Positions 52,547-59,815 of a stretch of 64,000 nt of DNA are shown in pieces (within the stretch, counting starts at the first letter, position 1; each line of letters opens with the position of its first letter). The notes beneath the pieces are model-generated. The model made no database searches. It saw nothing but the letters and a program-made list of their open reading frames with translations, and was not told the DNA's origin. The stretch is from NCBI RefSeq assembly GCF_040744945.1, contig NZ_CP160454.1, positions 1 through 64,000 on the forward strand, given 5' to 3'. Both the position numbers and the translations under genes were made by a program. The DNA comes from Saccharothrix sp. HUAS TT1 (GTDB lineage: Bacteria; Actinomycetota; Actinomycetes; Mycobacteriales; Pseudonocardiaceae).

Positions 52547-52902
52547 ACCCCCTCGACCCGCCACGCCGCGACGACCAGCCCGGCGGCGGCCACCGCGGCG
52601 ACCAGCAGGACGTGCCGCCGCTCGCCCGCAACCTCCTGCCGATCGCCTCCGCCGTGGGCCTGGTCCTCACCGCCCTGCTGCCCGTGCTCGACCTGCTCGG
52701 CGTGCAGCTGCCCGACGTGCTGCCCGACCGCGTCGCCACCCTCATCGGCGCGCTGTTCCTGCTCGGCACGCTCGTCTACTCGCGGCTGCGCACCACCCCG
52801 CTCGTCGACCCCCGCGACCAGGACGGCCGGCCCCTGGCCATCACCCAGCCGACCATCCGCCCGGCAGAGCCGGACCAGCGGTGGCGCAACCCGGACGACT
52901 GA
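52543..52902 (+). CDS. holin-like membrane protein
   Basis: 119 residues, ATG overlapping the previous stop. A polar N-terminus (residues 1-27) is followed by two hydrophobic helices at about 30-52 and 62-80, with a hydrophilic tail. This topology and its position upstream of the endolysin gene fit a class II holin, which would permeabilise the membrane for lysozyme release. Sequence alone is not decisive. Confidence 0.55.
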   Translation: MNPLDPPRRDDQPGGGHRGDQQDVPPLARNLLPIASAVGLVLTALLPVLDLLGVQLPDVLPDRVATLIGALFLLGTLVYSRLRTTPLVDPRDQDGRPLAITQPTIRPAEPDQRWRNPDD

Positions 52903-52973
52903 CTCCGGCCGGTGTCGTGACGCCCACCGGTCCCCGCCGGCGACCACCACCGCGAAGCGAACGGAGCACCACC

Positions 52974-53684
52974 GTGACCAGCTCGACCGAACCCGTCTCC
53001 GTGCCCGCACCCGAGGGCACCAGCAACGTCTACAACCGCATCCCCGGCCTGTTCTTCCGCACCACCGGCATCGGCGACACCGACGAGGGCAGCGGCGACA
53101 ACCCGTGGGAGACCGGCTCCTACGACTACGCCCTCATCAACGCCGGAATCGCCAACTTCAACATCCTCGAATACACCTCCGTGCTGCCCGCCGAAGCACG
53201 CGCGATCCCGCTCGCCGAAGCCAAGAAGCACTTCCACCACGGGTCCGTGCTGGAGTGCATCATGGCCCACGTCAACGGCAAGAAGAACGACATCCTCACC
53301 GCCGGCGTCGGCTCCGTCCACGTGTGGGACAAGCAGGAACACCGCTACATCGGCGGCTACGCCTGCGAATACACCAGGAAAACCACCGGAAGCACCGCCG
53401 CCAAGGAGAAAGAGAAAGCCGAGGCCGGTCTCACCAACGACCTCAAGAACCTGCTCAAGCGCCGCTACCCGAACAACGACACCGCCAAGCGCTACATCTA
53501 CGACTTCCCCGAGCACCTGGTGACCAGCGTCGAGGTGAAGAAGACGTACGGCACCGCGCTCGCGTCGCTGTGCTGGATCACCTTCGGCTACGCCGACGTG
53601 CCTACTCAGCTGTTCGACGCCGTCGAGCCGTGGCCCCGCGACCGCGACCAGGCGGGCGGCGACGACCCCGGCTCGGACGCCTGA
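52974..53684 (+). CDS. pyruvoyl-dependent arginine decarboxylase
   Basis: 236 residues from GTG-ACC-AGC (TGACCAGC copy). FFRTTGIGDTDEGS, SYDYALINAGIANFNILEY, TSVLPAEARAIPL, GSVLECIMAHVNGKKND and ILTAGVG follow the PvlArgDC family in order. The self-cleavage site is T68-S69 (usually S-S); the retained Ser69 could form the pyruvoyl group. E132 in ACEYTRK matches the catalytic Glu (GLIMEYEG). A Lys-rich helix follows, then TYGTALASLCWITF. The enzyme would turn arginine into agmatine. In a virion operon it may support polyamine supply for DNA packaging or acid tolerance. Role inferred. Confidence 0.8.
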   Translation: MTSSTEPVSVPAPEGTSNVYNRIPGLFFRTTGIGDTDEGSGDNPWETGSYDYALINAGIANFNILEYTSVLPAEARAIPLAEAKKHFHHGSVLECIMAHVNGKKNDILTAGVGSVHVWDKQEHRYIGGYACEYTRKTTGSTAAKEKEKAEAGLTNDLKNLLKRRYPNNDTAKRYIYDFPEHLVTSVEVKKTYGTALASLCWITFGYADVPTQLFDAVEPWPRDRDQAGGDDPGSDA

Positions 53685-53744
53685 CCCGCCGTCATGCCGC
53701 GCGACCCGGAGCCGGTCGCGCCCGCACCGCCCGAGGAGGAACCC

Positions 53745-54317
53745 GTGGGTGTCGACGTCACCGTCACCGTCAACACCATCGGCGGGCCGCCACGCCGCCG
53801 CAACGATCGCGTCGTGCGCAAGCCCGGCGAATGGCAGGAGGACTACTCGACGTTCGGCGAATCGCTGATGAAATGGCGACCGTGGGGCACTTACGTCTAC
53901 AACGATAACGACGGCGAGTGGTACGCCGGGTTCAACCCGGAAATGTACTTCTACTACACCACCGGCGACGGCCAGTGGCACAAGGACCACGGCACGCTCA
54001 CCAACATACAACTCGTAGTAGACGAGGACACCCCGCACCGGCAGACCGAACGGCGGGAAGGAATCGAGATCCGTGACGGCGCGGCGAAAATCTGGGACCT
54101 GACTTTCCCGGTGCCCTTCCGCACGGACCACACCTACAACACGTACATCACCAAGAGATACGGCTACTGGGCCGACGAAGGATGGCCCGGCGAATCCGAA
54201 ATCTGGTCCCGCAGGCTCTACGACGACCGCTGGAACCTCGTCCCCGAGCCCCCACGCACAAGGCTGACGTTGCCCGACGACCCCGAGTTCGCCCTTCCCC
54301 CCGTACCGAGGCGCTGA
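53745..54317 (+). CDS. hypothetical protein with N-terminal beta tag and lower GC
   Basis: 190 residues. GTG at 53745 is preferred because GAGGAGGA ends five bases before it; the ATG at 53694 lacks a site. It begins MGVDVTVTVNTIGGPP, again the alternating-Val strand. The body is rich in Tyr, Trp and Asp (TYVYNDNDGEWYAGFNPEMY) and uses AT-richer codons, like the protein at 50196. Probably a decoration or receptor-binding domain. Function unknown. Confidence 0.5.
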   Translation: MGVDVTVTVNTIGGPPRRRNDRVVRKPGEWQEDYSTFGESLMKWRPWGTYVYNDNDGEWYAGFNPEMYFYYTTGDGQWHKDHGTLTNIQLVVDEDTPHRQTERREGIEIRDGAAKIWDLTFPVPFRTDHTYNTYITKRYGYWADEGWPGESEIWSRRLYDDRWNLVPEPPRTRLTLPDDPEFALPPVPRR

Positions 54318-54390
54318 ACACCCGTCGGATCCACGCGGCCCCCGGTCCCCGCCGGCCCCGTGAACCCCGACACCCCCGAAGGGCACGCCG

Positions 54391-55566
54391 ATGGTCGACC
54401 TGTACTACGGCATCGACATCTCCAGCCACAACGACATCGACGACTGGGCCGCCGTGCGCGGCAACAACATCACCTACGCCTCCGTGAAGACCACACAGGG
54501 CGACTACTACATCAACCCCAAGCACCAGGGCCAGATCGACGGGGCGCGCAACGCCGGCGTCCTGCCCGGCGCCTACCACTTCGCCGACCCCAACACGCCC
54601 GTGGCGCGCAACATCGACCACTTCGTCAACATCTCCCGCAGTCGCGGCGTGTTCGACACCGGCTCGTTCATGCCCATGCTCGACGTCGAGGACAGCGCGC
54701 CCGACGGCATCCACTGGAACGCCTGGACCGCGAACACGTTCATCCCGCAGTTCATCCGCGGGCTGCGCGACCGCACCGGGCAGGGCCTGGTCTCCGTCTA
54801 CGCCAGCCTCAACGACTGGCGCGTCCTGCTGCGGCCCGACGAGTGGGCCGACGACCAGGTGCGGCTGTGGGTCGCGGTGTTCAACGGCGACCCCGGCAAC
54901 CTCCAGGGCCACCAGGACGGCCGGGTCGCGCTGCACCAGCACACCGCCCACGGCAACGTGCCCGGCGCCCGCGGCTACATCGACCGCAACGTCACCGTGA
55001 ACGACTACAGCCTCGAACAGCTCACGATCGGCAGCGTCACCGCCCCGCCGCAGCCCGGCCCCGCCCCGCAGCCCGTCCCGACTCCCGGCGGCTGGGTGCC
55101 CTACTCGGTGAAGGCCGGCGAGAACCTGTCGGTGCTCGCCGCCCGGTTCGGCACCAGCGTCGACGAGCTGGTGCGGGTCAACGCGATCCGCGACCGCAAC
55201 CTGATCTACCCCACGCAGGTGCTCATGGTCCCCGGCGGCACCGGCGGCGGCGACGGGTCGTTCCCGCACCGCATCAACCCCGGCGAGACCCTGTCCGAGC
55301 TGGCCGCCCGCTTCGGCACCAGCGTGGACGCCATCGTGGCGCTCAACGGCATCCCCGACCGCGACTACGTCCGCACCGGCGACTGGATCAGCATCCCCGG
55401 CTCCGGCGGCGGGGGTGCGCCCGCCGGGCGGGAGTACCAGGTCAAGCCCGGCCAGTACCTCGGCGGCATCGCCCAGGAACTCGGCGTCACCGTCGACCAC
55501 CTGGTGCGGCTCAACAACATCCAGAACCCCGACCTCATCCACCCCGGCGACCAGCTGCGCTACTGA
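54391..55566 (+). CDS. GH25-LysM endolysin
   Basis: 391 residues. Residues 1-205 are a GH25 muramidase: YYGIDISSHNDIDDW with D9, FMPMLDVEDSAPDG with catalytic D98/E100, SVYASLNDW and ALHQHTAHG. A Pro/Gln linker then leads to three LysM repeats (about 235-280, 290-335, 345-391), each with Y/R-x-V-x-x-G-E/Q-x-L and F-G-T-S-V-D. It would cleave the peptidoglycan glycan backbone for host lysis or be carried as a tail lysin. ATG chosen as the first residue of the domain; the upstream region lacks a good Shine-Dalgarno. Confidence 0.85.
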   Translation: MVDLYYGIDISSHNDIDDWAAVRGNNITYASVKTTQGDYYINPKHQGQIDGARNAGVLPGAYHFADPNTPVARNIDHFVNISRSRGVFDTGSFMPMLDVEDSAPDGIHWNAWTANTFIPQFIRGLRDRTGQGLVSVYASLNDWRVLLRPDEWADDQVRLWVAVFNGDPGNLQGHQDGRVALHQHTAHGNVPGARGYIDRNVTVNDYSLEQLTIGSVTAPPQPGPAPQPVPTPGGWVPYSVKAGENLSVLAARFGTSVDELVRVNAIRDRNLIYPTQVLMVPGGTGGGDGSFPHRINPGETLSELAARFGTSVDAIVALNGIPDRDYVRTGDWISIPGSGGGGAPAGREYQVKPGQYLGGIAQELGVTVDHLVRLNNIQNPDLIHPGDQLRY

Positions 55567-55593
55567 CCCACACACCGCGAAGGAGACCCCCAC

Positions 55594-55851
55594 GTGGTCG
55601 ACAACCAGCACCGCAAGATCACGGGCTTCCGCGACCTCACCGAAGCCGAGATCGCCCTGATGAACCGCATCAAGGCCCTCGGCGAACAGGCCGCCGCCCT
55701 CTACCACGAGGTGTACGGACTGCCCGATACCGACAAGCGGTGCGCCAACATCGCCCGCACCGAACTCCAGGACGGGTTCATGTGGCTGGTGCGGGGCGTC
55801 GCCCGCCCCGACGACCCGTTCGACCGGCCGCCCGTCACCGCCGACGTCTGA
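55594..55851 (+). CDS. Acb2/Tad1-hairpin-type anti-CBASS protein
   Basis: 85 residues from GTG behind GAAGGAGA. NQHRKITGFRDLTEAEIALM, NRIKALGEQAAALY, RCANIARTELQDGFMWLVR and ARPDDPF match the small Acb2 family (ITGYRDL..EEI.LMN.IK, then ..LQ.GFM.L.RAVA.P). Acb2 forms a hexameric sponge that sequesters cyclic di- and trinucleotide signals of CBASS. In many phages it lies among late genes, as here behind the endolysin. Binding specificity of this version is unknown. Confidence 0.8.
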   Translation: MVDNQHRKITGFRDLTEAEIALMNRIKALGEQAAALYHEVYGLPDTDKRCANIARTELQDGFMWLVRGVARPDDPFDRPPVTADV

Positions 55852-55863
55852 CCGGCCACCCCA

Positions 55864-55892
55864 CGCCCCACCCGGCCCGGCCGGGTGGGGCG
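55864..55892 (+). terminator. 13-bp hairpin terminator ending the virion module
   Basis: CGCCCCACCCGGC pairs with GCCGGGTGGGGCG around three bases. A 14-bp palindrome CGTTCTCGAGAACG (55891-55904) overlaps the right arm and may be an operator or a second stem. This closes the long plus-strand late transcript. Confidence 0.75.
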
Positions 55893-56175
55893 TTCTCGAG
55901 AACGAGCCGCGTGTCCGGTCCGGTGGAACAGGACACTTCCACCCCGGAACCACGACAAACCCGCCGCGCCGCAGGCCTGCGCCACGCCCCGTCCGCTAAG
56001 GTCGCCGGCGGGTATCGCGCGGGCCCGTCTCCGAGTCGACACGACCCCCACGTGGTCGGGACGGCGCAGAGGACAAGCTGGCCCCCAGGGGTTTCAAGCG
56101 CAGCAGCAGCCACCGCACCGGCCGTCCTCACCGACCCGAGCGGGGCGACGTGGGCACCCCGCCGAAGGGCCACCG

Positions 56176-56847
56176 ATGGGCGACCACCGCACCCGTGACC
56201 AGCGCCAAGCCGTCCGCGCGCACATGCGGGAACACGGCATCACCAAGTACACCGAGGGCCTGCGCGCCTTCCTCGCCGCCCAGGACCGGGACACCGACCC
56301 GCGGGCCGCCGCGCCGCAGGTCGACGCGGACGCCGCGCCGCTGCCCGACCCGCCCATCGACCACGAGTGGGGCGGCCACGACTTCGGCCTCACCCGCGAA
56401 GACGTCTACCAGTGCTGGATGTGCGAGCGCCACGAGGTGACGGTGCGCCGCGACGACGGCACGATCGAACCGTGCCCCGGCATGGCCGCCTGGGGCGACG
56501 ACCCCGCCCGCGTCCACCTGCTGCTCACCATCAACCCCGACGCCCCCGACTTCCTCACCTCCGCCGTGGCGTGGAGCGTCGGCAAAACCCGCCTCGGCCG
56601 CACCCCCCAGTACTCCTATCGCGACGACGGGCGGCTGCTGCTGGTCGAGTCCGCGCCCACCGTGGCCGACGAGCTGAAGTTCCGCATCGAGCGGCTGGAC
56701 CTCCGGTGCAGGCCGGTGTCGATCCACCGGGTGAACGACACGCCCGCCGTCGCCTCCATCGCCCGCATCACCGACGAGCAGGCCCGCCGGTACATCGCCG
56801 AGAACTACGCCGCCTACCTCGCCAAGTACGGCGAACCGGACAGGTAG
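56176..56847 (+). CDS. hypothetical protein with a C-x2-C motif
   Basis: 223 residues. The N-terminus is helical and basic (RTRDQRQAVRAHMREHGITK). A central VYQCWMCERHEVTVRRDDGT with CPGMAAWGDD suggests a zinc-knuckle-like site. The C-terminal half is alpha/beta (LLLVESAPTVADELKFRIER) and ends in a helical RRYIAENYAAYLAKYGE. No family recognised. One TGACCAGC copy lies in its first codons in another frame. Confidence 0.5.
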   Translation: MGDHRTRDQRQAVRAHMREHGITKYTEGLRAFLAAQDRDTDPRAAAPQVDADAAPLPDPPIDHEWGGHDFGLTREDVYQCWMCERHEVTVRRDDGTIEPCPGMAAWGDDPARVHLLLTINPDAPDFLTSAVAWSVGKTRLGRTPQYSYRDDGRLLLVESAPTVADELKFRIERLDLRCRPVSIHRVNDTPAVASIARITDEQARRYIAENYAAYLAKYGEPDR

Positions 56848-56935
56848 AACCAGGGGACGCGCCACCGGCCCGGCGGTCACCCGTCGGCGTGAACCATGAT
56901 CGCGCGCGGCGCCGCCCCTGGTAGCTTCCGTGGTG

Positions 56936-57044
56936 ACCGGGCTGGCTACGGGCCGCCGGTCACCACGGAAGGACCGGGCTGGCTTGTGGGCCGCCGGTCA
57001 CCGCAGGGGACACCGGGCTGGCATGGGGGCCGCCGGTGTTCCCG
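56936..57044. repeat. three tandem 37-39-bp imperfect repeats with hairpin potential
   Basis: Units start at 56936, 56973 and 57012 with ACCGGGCTGGC, then three to five variable bases, then GGGCCGCCGGTCACC (the last unit ends CCGCCGGTGTTCC). Each unit can fold through ACCGG/CCGGT. The array lies in a 248-base noncoding gap just after a possible TAGCTT box, upstream of a small gene. It could be a protein-binding array, a leader or a transfer/partition site. Confidence 0.6.
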
Positions 57045-57095
57045 CACCACCAGGGAAACCACCGACCTCCCACCCGCCCATCGGCGTAACACCGT

Positions 57096-57392
57096 GTGGA
57101 GCTGCGCGCGACCGCGCTGATCGAACTGCTGCGCGCGGCGGTGCTGGCCGGTGTGGTGCGCCTGGCCCGCGACCACGCCCGCGAGCACGCGCTCGCCGTC
57201 GTCGACGAGCTGGCGCGTGAACTGGAGACGGACCTCGCCGCCGCCGCGGACCTGCTGCGCACGGCCATCCGCGACGGGCTGGTGGAGCAGCACGACGACG
57301 TGCCGCCCTCCGAGTCGAAGGACGGGCCGCTGGGCCACCTGTGGCGTGGTGTGCGGCCCACCGACGCCGGCCTCTCCCTCCTGCGCCTCTGA
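57096..57392 (+). CDS. small helical protein
   Basis: 98 residues from GTG at 57096 after the tandem repeats, without an obvious Shine-Dalgarno. Nearly all helix: ELRATALIELLRAAVLAGVV, HALAVVDELARELETDLAAA, then DLLRTAIRDGLVEQHDDV. The end, LWRGVRPTDAGLSLLRL, resembles the wing of helix-turn-helix proteins. It could be a small regulator. Family not recognised. Confidence 0.45.
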   Translation: MELRATALIELLRAAVLAGVVRLARDHAREHALAVVDELARELETDLAAAADLLRTAIRDGLVEQHDDVPPSESKDGPLGHLWRGVRPTDAGLSLLRL

Positions 57393-57612
57393 CGGCTGCC
57401 CGACCTGGGTGCGGTACGGTCCGTTCCGGCTGCCGCACGTCGCTGCCGGAATCCGAGCCGTCGCCCCCCACGCGGGCCGACGGCGACGAGGACAAGGGTC
57501 GATGACCACCACGGGTGGTGCTGGGGACTCACGTGCAGACGGACACCACCTCGTGCACCGGTCGATCACCGCCGGTTGGGTGGCGTGGGCTCCCGACCGC
57601 GAAGAGACGATC

Positions 57613-58542
57613 ATGACCGACAACGCCCGCAGCAAGCGCCGCAACCGCGACCGTGCCCGCCGTGACGACCAGCCCTACACCCGCGCCCGAGGCCGGCGCA
57701 GCGACCCGTGGCGCGCCGACGGATCGAACGGCATGGGCATCAACCTGTCGCGCGCCGACCTGGAGCGCCTGATCTCCGAGGTCGAACCCGACTTCCGCGA
57801 GATCGACCCGTACCGGCGGCAGGCCGCCTACAGCGCCGCGTCGCGGCTCTACGACGAGCTGGTCCACCAGACCGACGACCCGACGTGGAAGCAGGCGGCG
57901 CGCATGGCCGCGCAGCGTTACGCCATCGAGGCCGCCCGCATCCGCTGGCAGCACCGCATCCCCAGCCCGCGCCCGCTGGTCGAGGCCACCCTGCTGGGCC
58001 TGGGCTCGTGCGGGCACTGCGGCCGTCCCTGGAGCTCCGCCCCAGCCGAACGGTGCGAGCACTGCCCGCAGCTCGTGCAGGGGCCCACGCCGGACTCCGC
58101 CGAGGGCGCCGACCACTACGGGCCCGGCAGCCCCGCCGACATGGAGGAGATCCTGACCGTCCTCTTCCAAAACCGCGTCGACCGCGAAACCGAGGACGCG
58201 TTCCGGGCCGGCCACCACGGCGGACAGCTCGACCCCGCCCTGGAGCACCTGGCCCAGGAGATCGCCACCCACCACGTCGCCGACACCCGGCAGCCGTTCG
58301 ACACGTCGGTGGAGAACACCGTGCGCCGACACGGCGTCGACGCGTCCGGCTGGACCGTCGAGGACCTGGCCGCCGCGATCATCCACGGCCGCGAACTCGT
58401 CAGCGAGCACGGCATCATGACCTGGACCATGCCCGACGGCAGGCCGAGCCGGGCCGTAGCCGGCGGCAGCGAGGAGACCCGCGCCCACGACACCCGCACC
58501 GCTGCCCGCCTGCTCGGCACCCCCGAACCCGACGAAGACTGA
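57613..58542 (+). CDS. hypothetical protein with a zinc-ribbon insert
   Basis: 309 residues from ATG 57613 behind GAAGAG. An upstream ATG at 57502 has a good AAGGG, but the added 37 codons have poor third-position GC, so I prefer the later start. Residues 130-155 contain C-G-H-C-G-R-P-W and C-E-H-C, a zinc ribbon. The surrounding domains are helical and rich in Asp/Arg/His. No family recognised. It may be a regulatory or DNA-binding protein. Confidence 0.5.
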   Translation: MTDNARSKRRNRDRARRDDQPYTRARGRRSDPWRADGSNGMGINLSRADLERLISEVEPDFREIDPYRRQAAYSAASRLYDELVHQTDDPTWKQAARMAAQRYAIEAARIRWQHRIPSPRPLVEATLLGLGSCGHCGRPWSSAPAERCEHCPQLVQGPTPDSAEGADHYGPGSPADMEEILTVLFQNRVDRETEDAFRAGHHGGQLDPALEHLAQEIATHHVADTRQPFDTSVENTVRRHGVDASGWTVEDLAAAIIHGRELVSEHGIMTWTMPDGRPSRAVAGGSEETRAHDTRTAARLLGTPEPDED

Positions 58543-58843
58543 CCGCGCACCGCGCGCCCGCCCGACCCCACCGCCGGGCGGGCGCACCCGAGCAGGACCG
58601 CGCCGCCCTGTCGACCTCCAGGCCCCACGGTGAACCAATCTTTGACAGCTGACCCGCCGAAAGGATCAACGACACCACGGGTCCGGCGCACCAAATACGG
58701 GGTGTACCCGCAGGTATACGCCATATCTACTTGATCGACTCCGGTGCTCGGCCTGATGATCAAAGCTCGGGTAGGCAAGAACCAAACGCTAGGAGCCCGG
58801 ATCCGGGCTCGCTCTCCGGCGCGGGATTTGCCACCCTATCGGT
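58543..58843. other. noncoding region with palindromes and possible promoter
   Basis: 300 bases without a gene. It contains TTGACAGCTG near 58631, an inverted GTGTACC-CGCA-GGTATAC near 58699, a relatively AT-rich stretch, and a perfect 18-bp palindrome GAGCCCGGATCCGGGCTC (58793-58810). It precedes the recombinase-like gene and may hold its promoter, operator or an attachment-type site. Confidence 0.45.
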
Positions 58844-59317
58844 GTGTCCGAGACCGACGCCCTTCCCGACCTGGCCGTGAACGCCGACGTCGAGCTGCGC
58901 CCCGCGGTCCTGCGCACCTACTCCGACAACACCCTCGGCTGCTACAGCCGACGCCTCGCCCACTACCAGCGCTGGTGCGCCGCGCAGAGCCTGCAATCCA
59001 GCGTCGCGCACATCGACGACGCCAAGCTCCTGGCCTACGTGCAGGCCCAGATCGACCGGTGGAAGGACCCCGAAGAGACCAACGGCCGTAACGGGCGCGG
59101 CAGCGGCCCCTACGTGCTGCTGCGCCCCGACTCCATCAAGCAGGCCATCAGCTCGCTGGTCTACCACGCCGAGAAGGCCGGCTTGCGCCCACCGGACTCG
59201 CGCCCCGCCCGCGAACTGCTCAACGCCTTCGCGGCGAAGTGGAACAGATCCGGGCAAGGGACGCTGTACCGCATCCCCGGCCGCCGCAACCCGCGTACCG
59301 CCCGCCGCACCACCTGA
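58844..59317 (+). CDS. tyrosine-recombinase N-terminal (SAM-like core-binding) domain only
   Basis: 157 residues from GTG. RTYSDNTLGCYSRRLAHYQRWC, quoted in part, then DDAKLLAYVQAQIDRW, RPDSIKQAISSLVYHAEKAGL and ELLNAFAAKWNR reproduce the helical core-binding domain that precedes the catalytic half of phage integrases. The R...HxxR...Y catalytic domain is absent: a stop follows a basic tail. Either a decayed integrase or a stand-alone DNA-binding derivative that could interfere with recombination. No ribosome-binding site is evident, so it may be leaderless. Confidence 0.6.
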   Translation: MSETDALPDLAVNADVELRPAVLRTYSDNTLGCYSRRLAHYQRWCAAQSLQSSVAHIDDAKLLAYVQAQIDRWKDPEETNGRNGRGSGPYVLLRPDSIKQAISSLVYHAEKAGLRPPDSRPARELLNAFAAKWNRSGQGTLYRIPGRRNPRTARRTT

Positions 59318-59374
59318 CCCGGCCCGCCGGGTCGCCGACGCGCGCCGTGCCCGCGCGCGGGCGACGATGGAGCC

Positions 59375-59800
59375 ATGCCCGCGCACACCACGTTCCGGGA
59401 CGCGGAGATCCGCAACCTGCTCACCGGCCCCACCGGGCCCGTCGTGCGCACCGTCGAGACCGTCGCCCGCCGCACCGGCAACCTCGCCCGCGTGTTCGTC
59501 CCCGTCGACAAGGGCACCCTGCGCGGCAGCATCCGCGAGATCATCGTCATCCGCGGCCAGCTCGTCGTCGGCCGCGTCTTCACGCCACTGGAGTACGGCC
59601 GCTACCAGCACGACGGCACCGGCGTCTACGCCGGGCGCGGACCGATCGAGGCGCCGCCGGGCAAGGTCCTGGTGTTCGTGCCGAAGGGCGGCGGCCCCAC
59701 GATCTACACCAAGCGCGTCAAGGGCACCCCGCCCACCAAGTTCCTGCTGCGCGCCCTGCGCATCGCCTCGCCGTGGCCGGTGCGCGACCACAGCGGCTGA
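59375..59800 (+). CDS. HK97 gp10-like tail-completion protein
   Basis: 141 residues. RTGNLARVFVPVDKGTLRGSI, partly quoted, LVVGRVFTPLEYGRYQHDGTG, PGKVLVFVPKGG and a TIYTKRVKGTPPTKFLLRAL end match the gp10-like family that closes the tail tube at the head-tail joint (T-G-x-L-R-x-S, Y-A-x-Y-x-H-x-G-T). It is normally encoded beside the head-tail adaptor genes; here it lies 22 kb away among accessory genes. ATG selected as the only start before the domain. Confidence 0.7.
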   Translation: MPAHTTFRDAEIRNLLTGPTGPVVRTVETVARRTGNLARVFVPVDKGTLRGSIREIIVIRGQLVVGRVFTPLEYGRYQHDGTGVYAGRGPIEAPPGKVLVFVPKGGGPTIYTKRVKGTPPTKFLLRALRIASPWPVRDHSG

Positions 59801-59815
59801 CCCGCGCCACGGTGG

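Larger units (their letters stand above)
848..56203 (+). repeat. dispersed TGACCAGC motif family
   Basis: By eye I find about 34 exact plus-strand copies of TGACCAGC, where base composition alone predicts roughly one in 64 kb. They include 848, 1060, 12565, 13934, 14351, 18868, 19287, 19803, 20136, 20477, 21273, 22911, 23547, 26776, 27500, 28512, 30779, 31890, 32931, 34161, 36234, 37197, 38401, 43546, 52975, 53521 and 56196. Minus-strand copies head the gene ending at 4206 and lie at about 9690. Many continue RCGAACC or RCCGACACC. They occur in all three codon phases and often on start codons. Confidence 0.65.
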
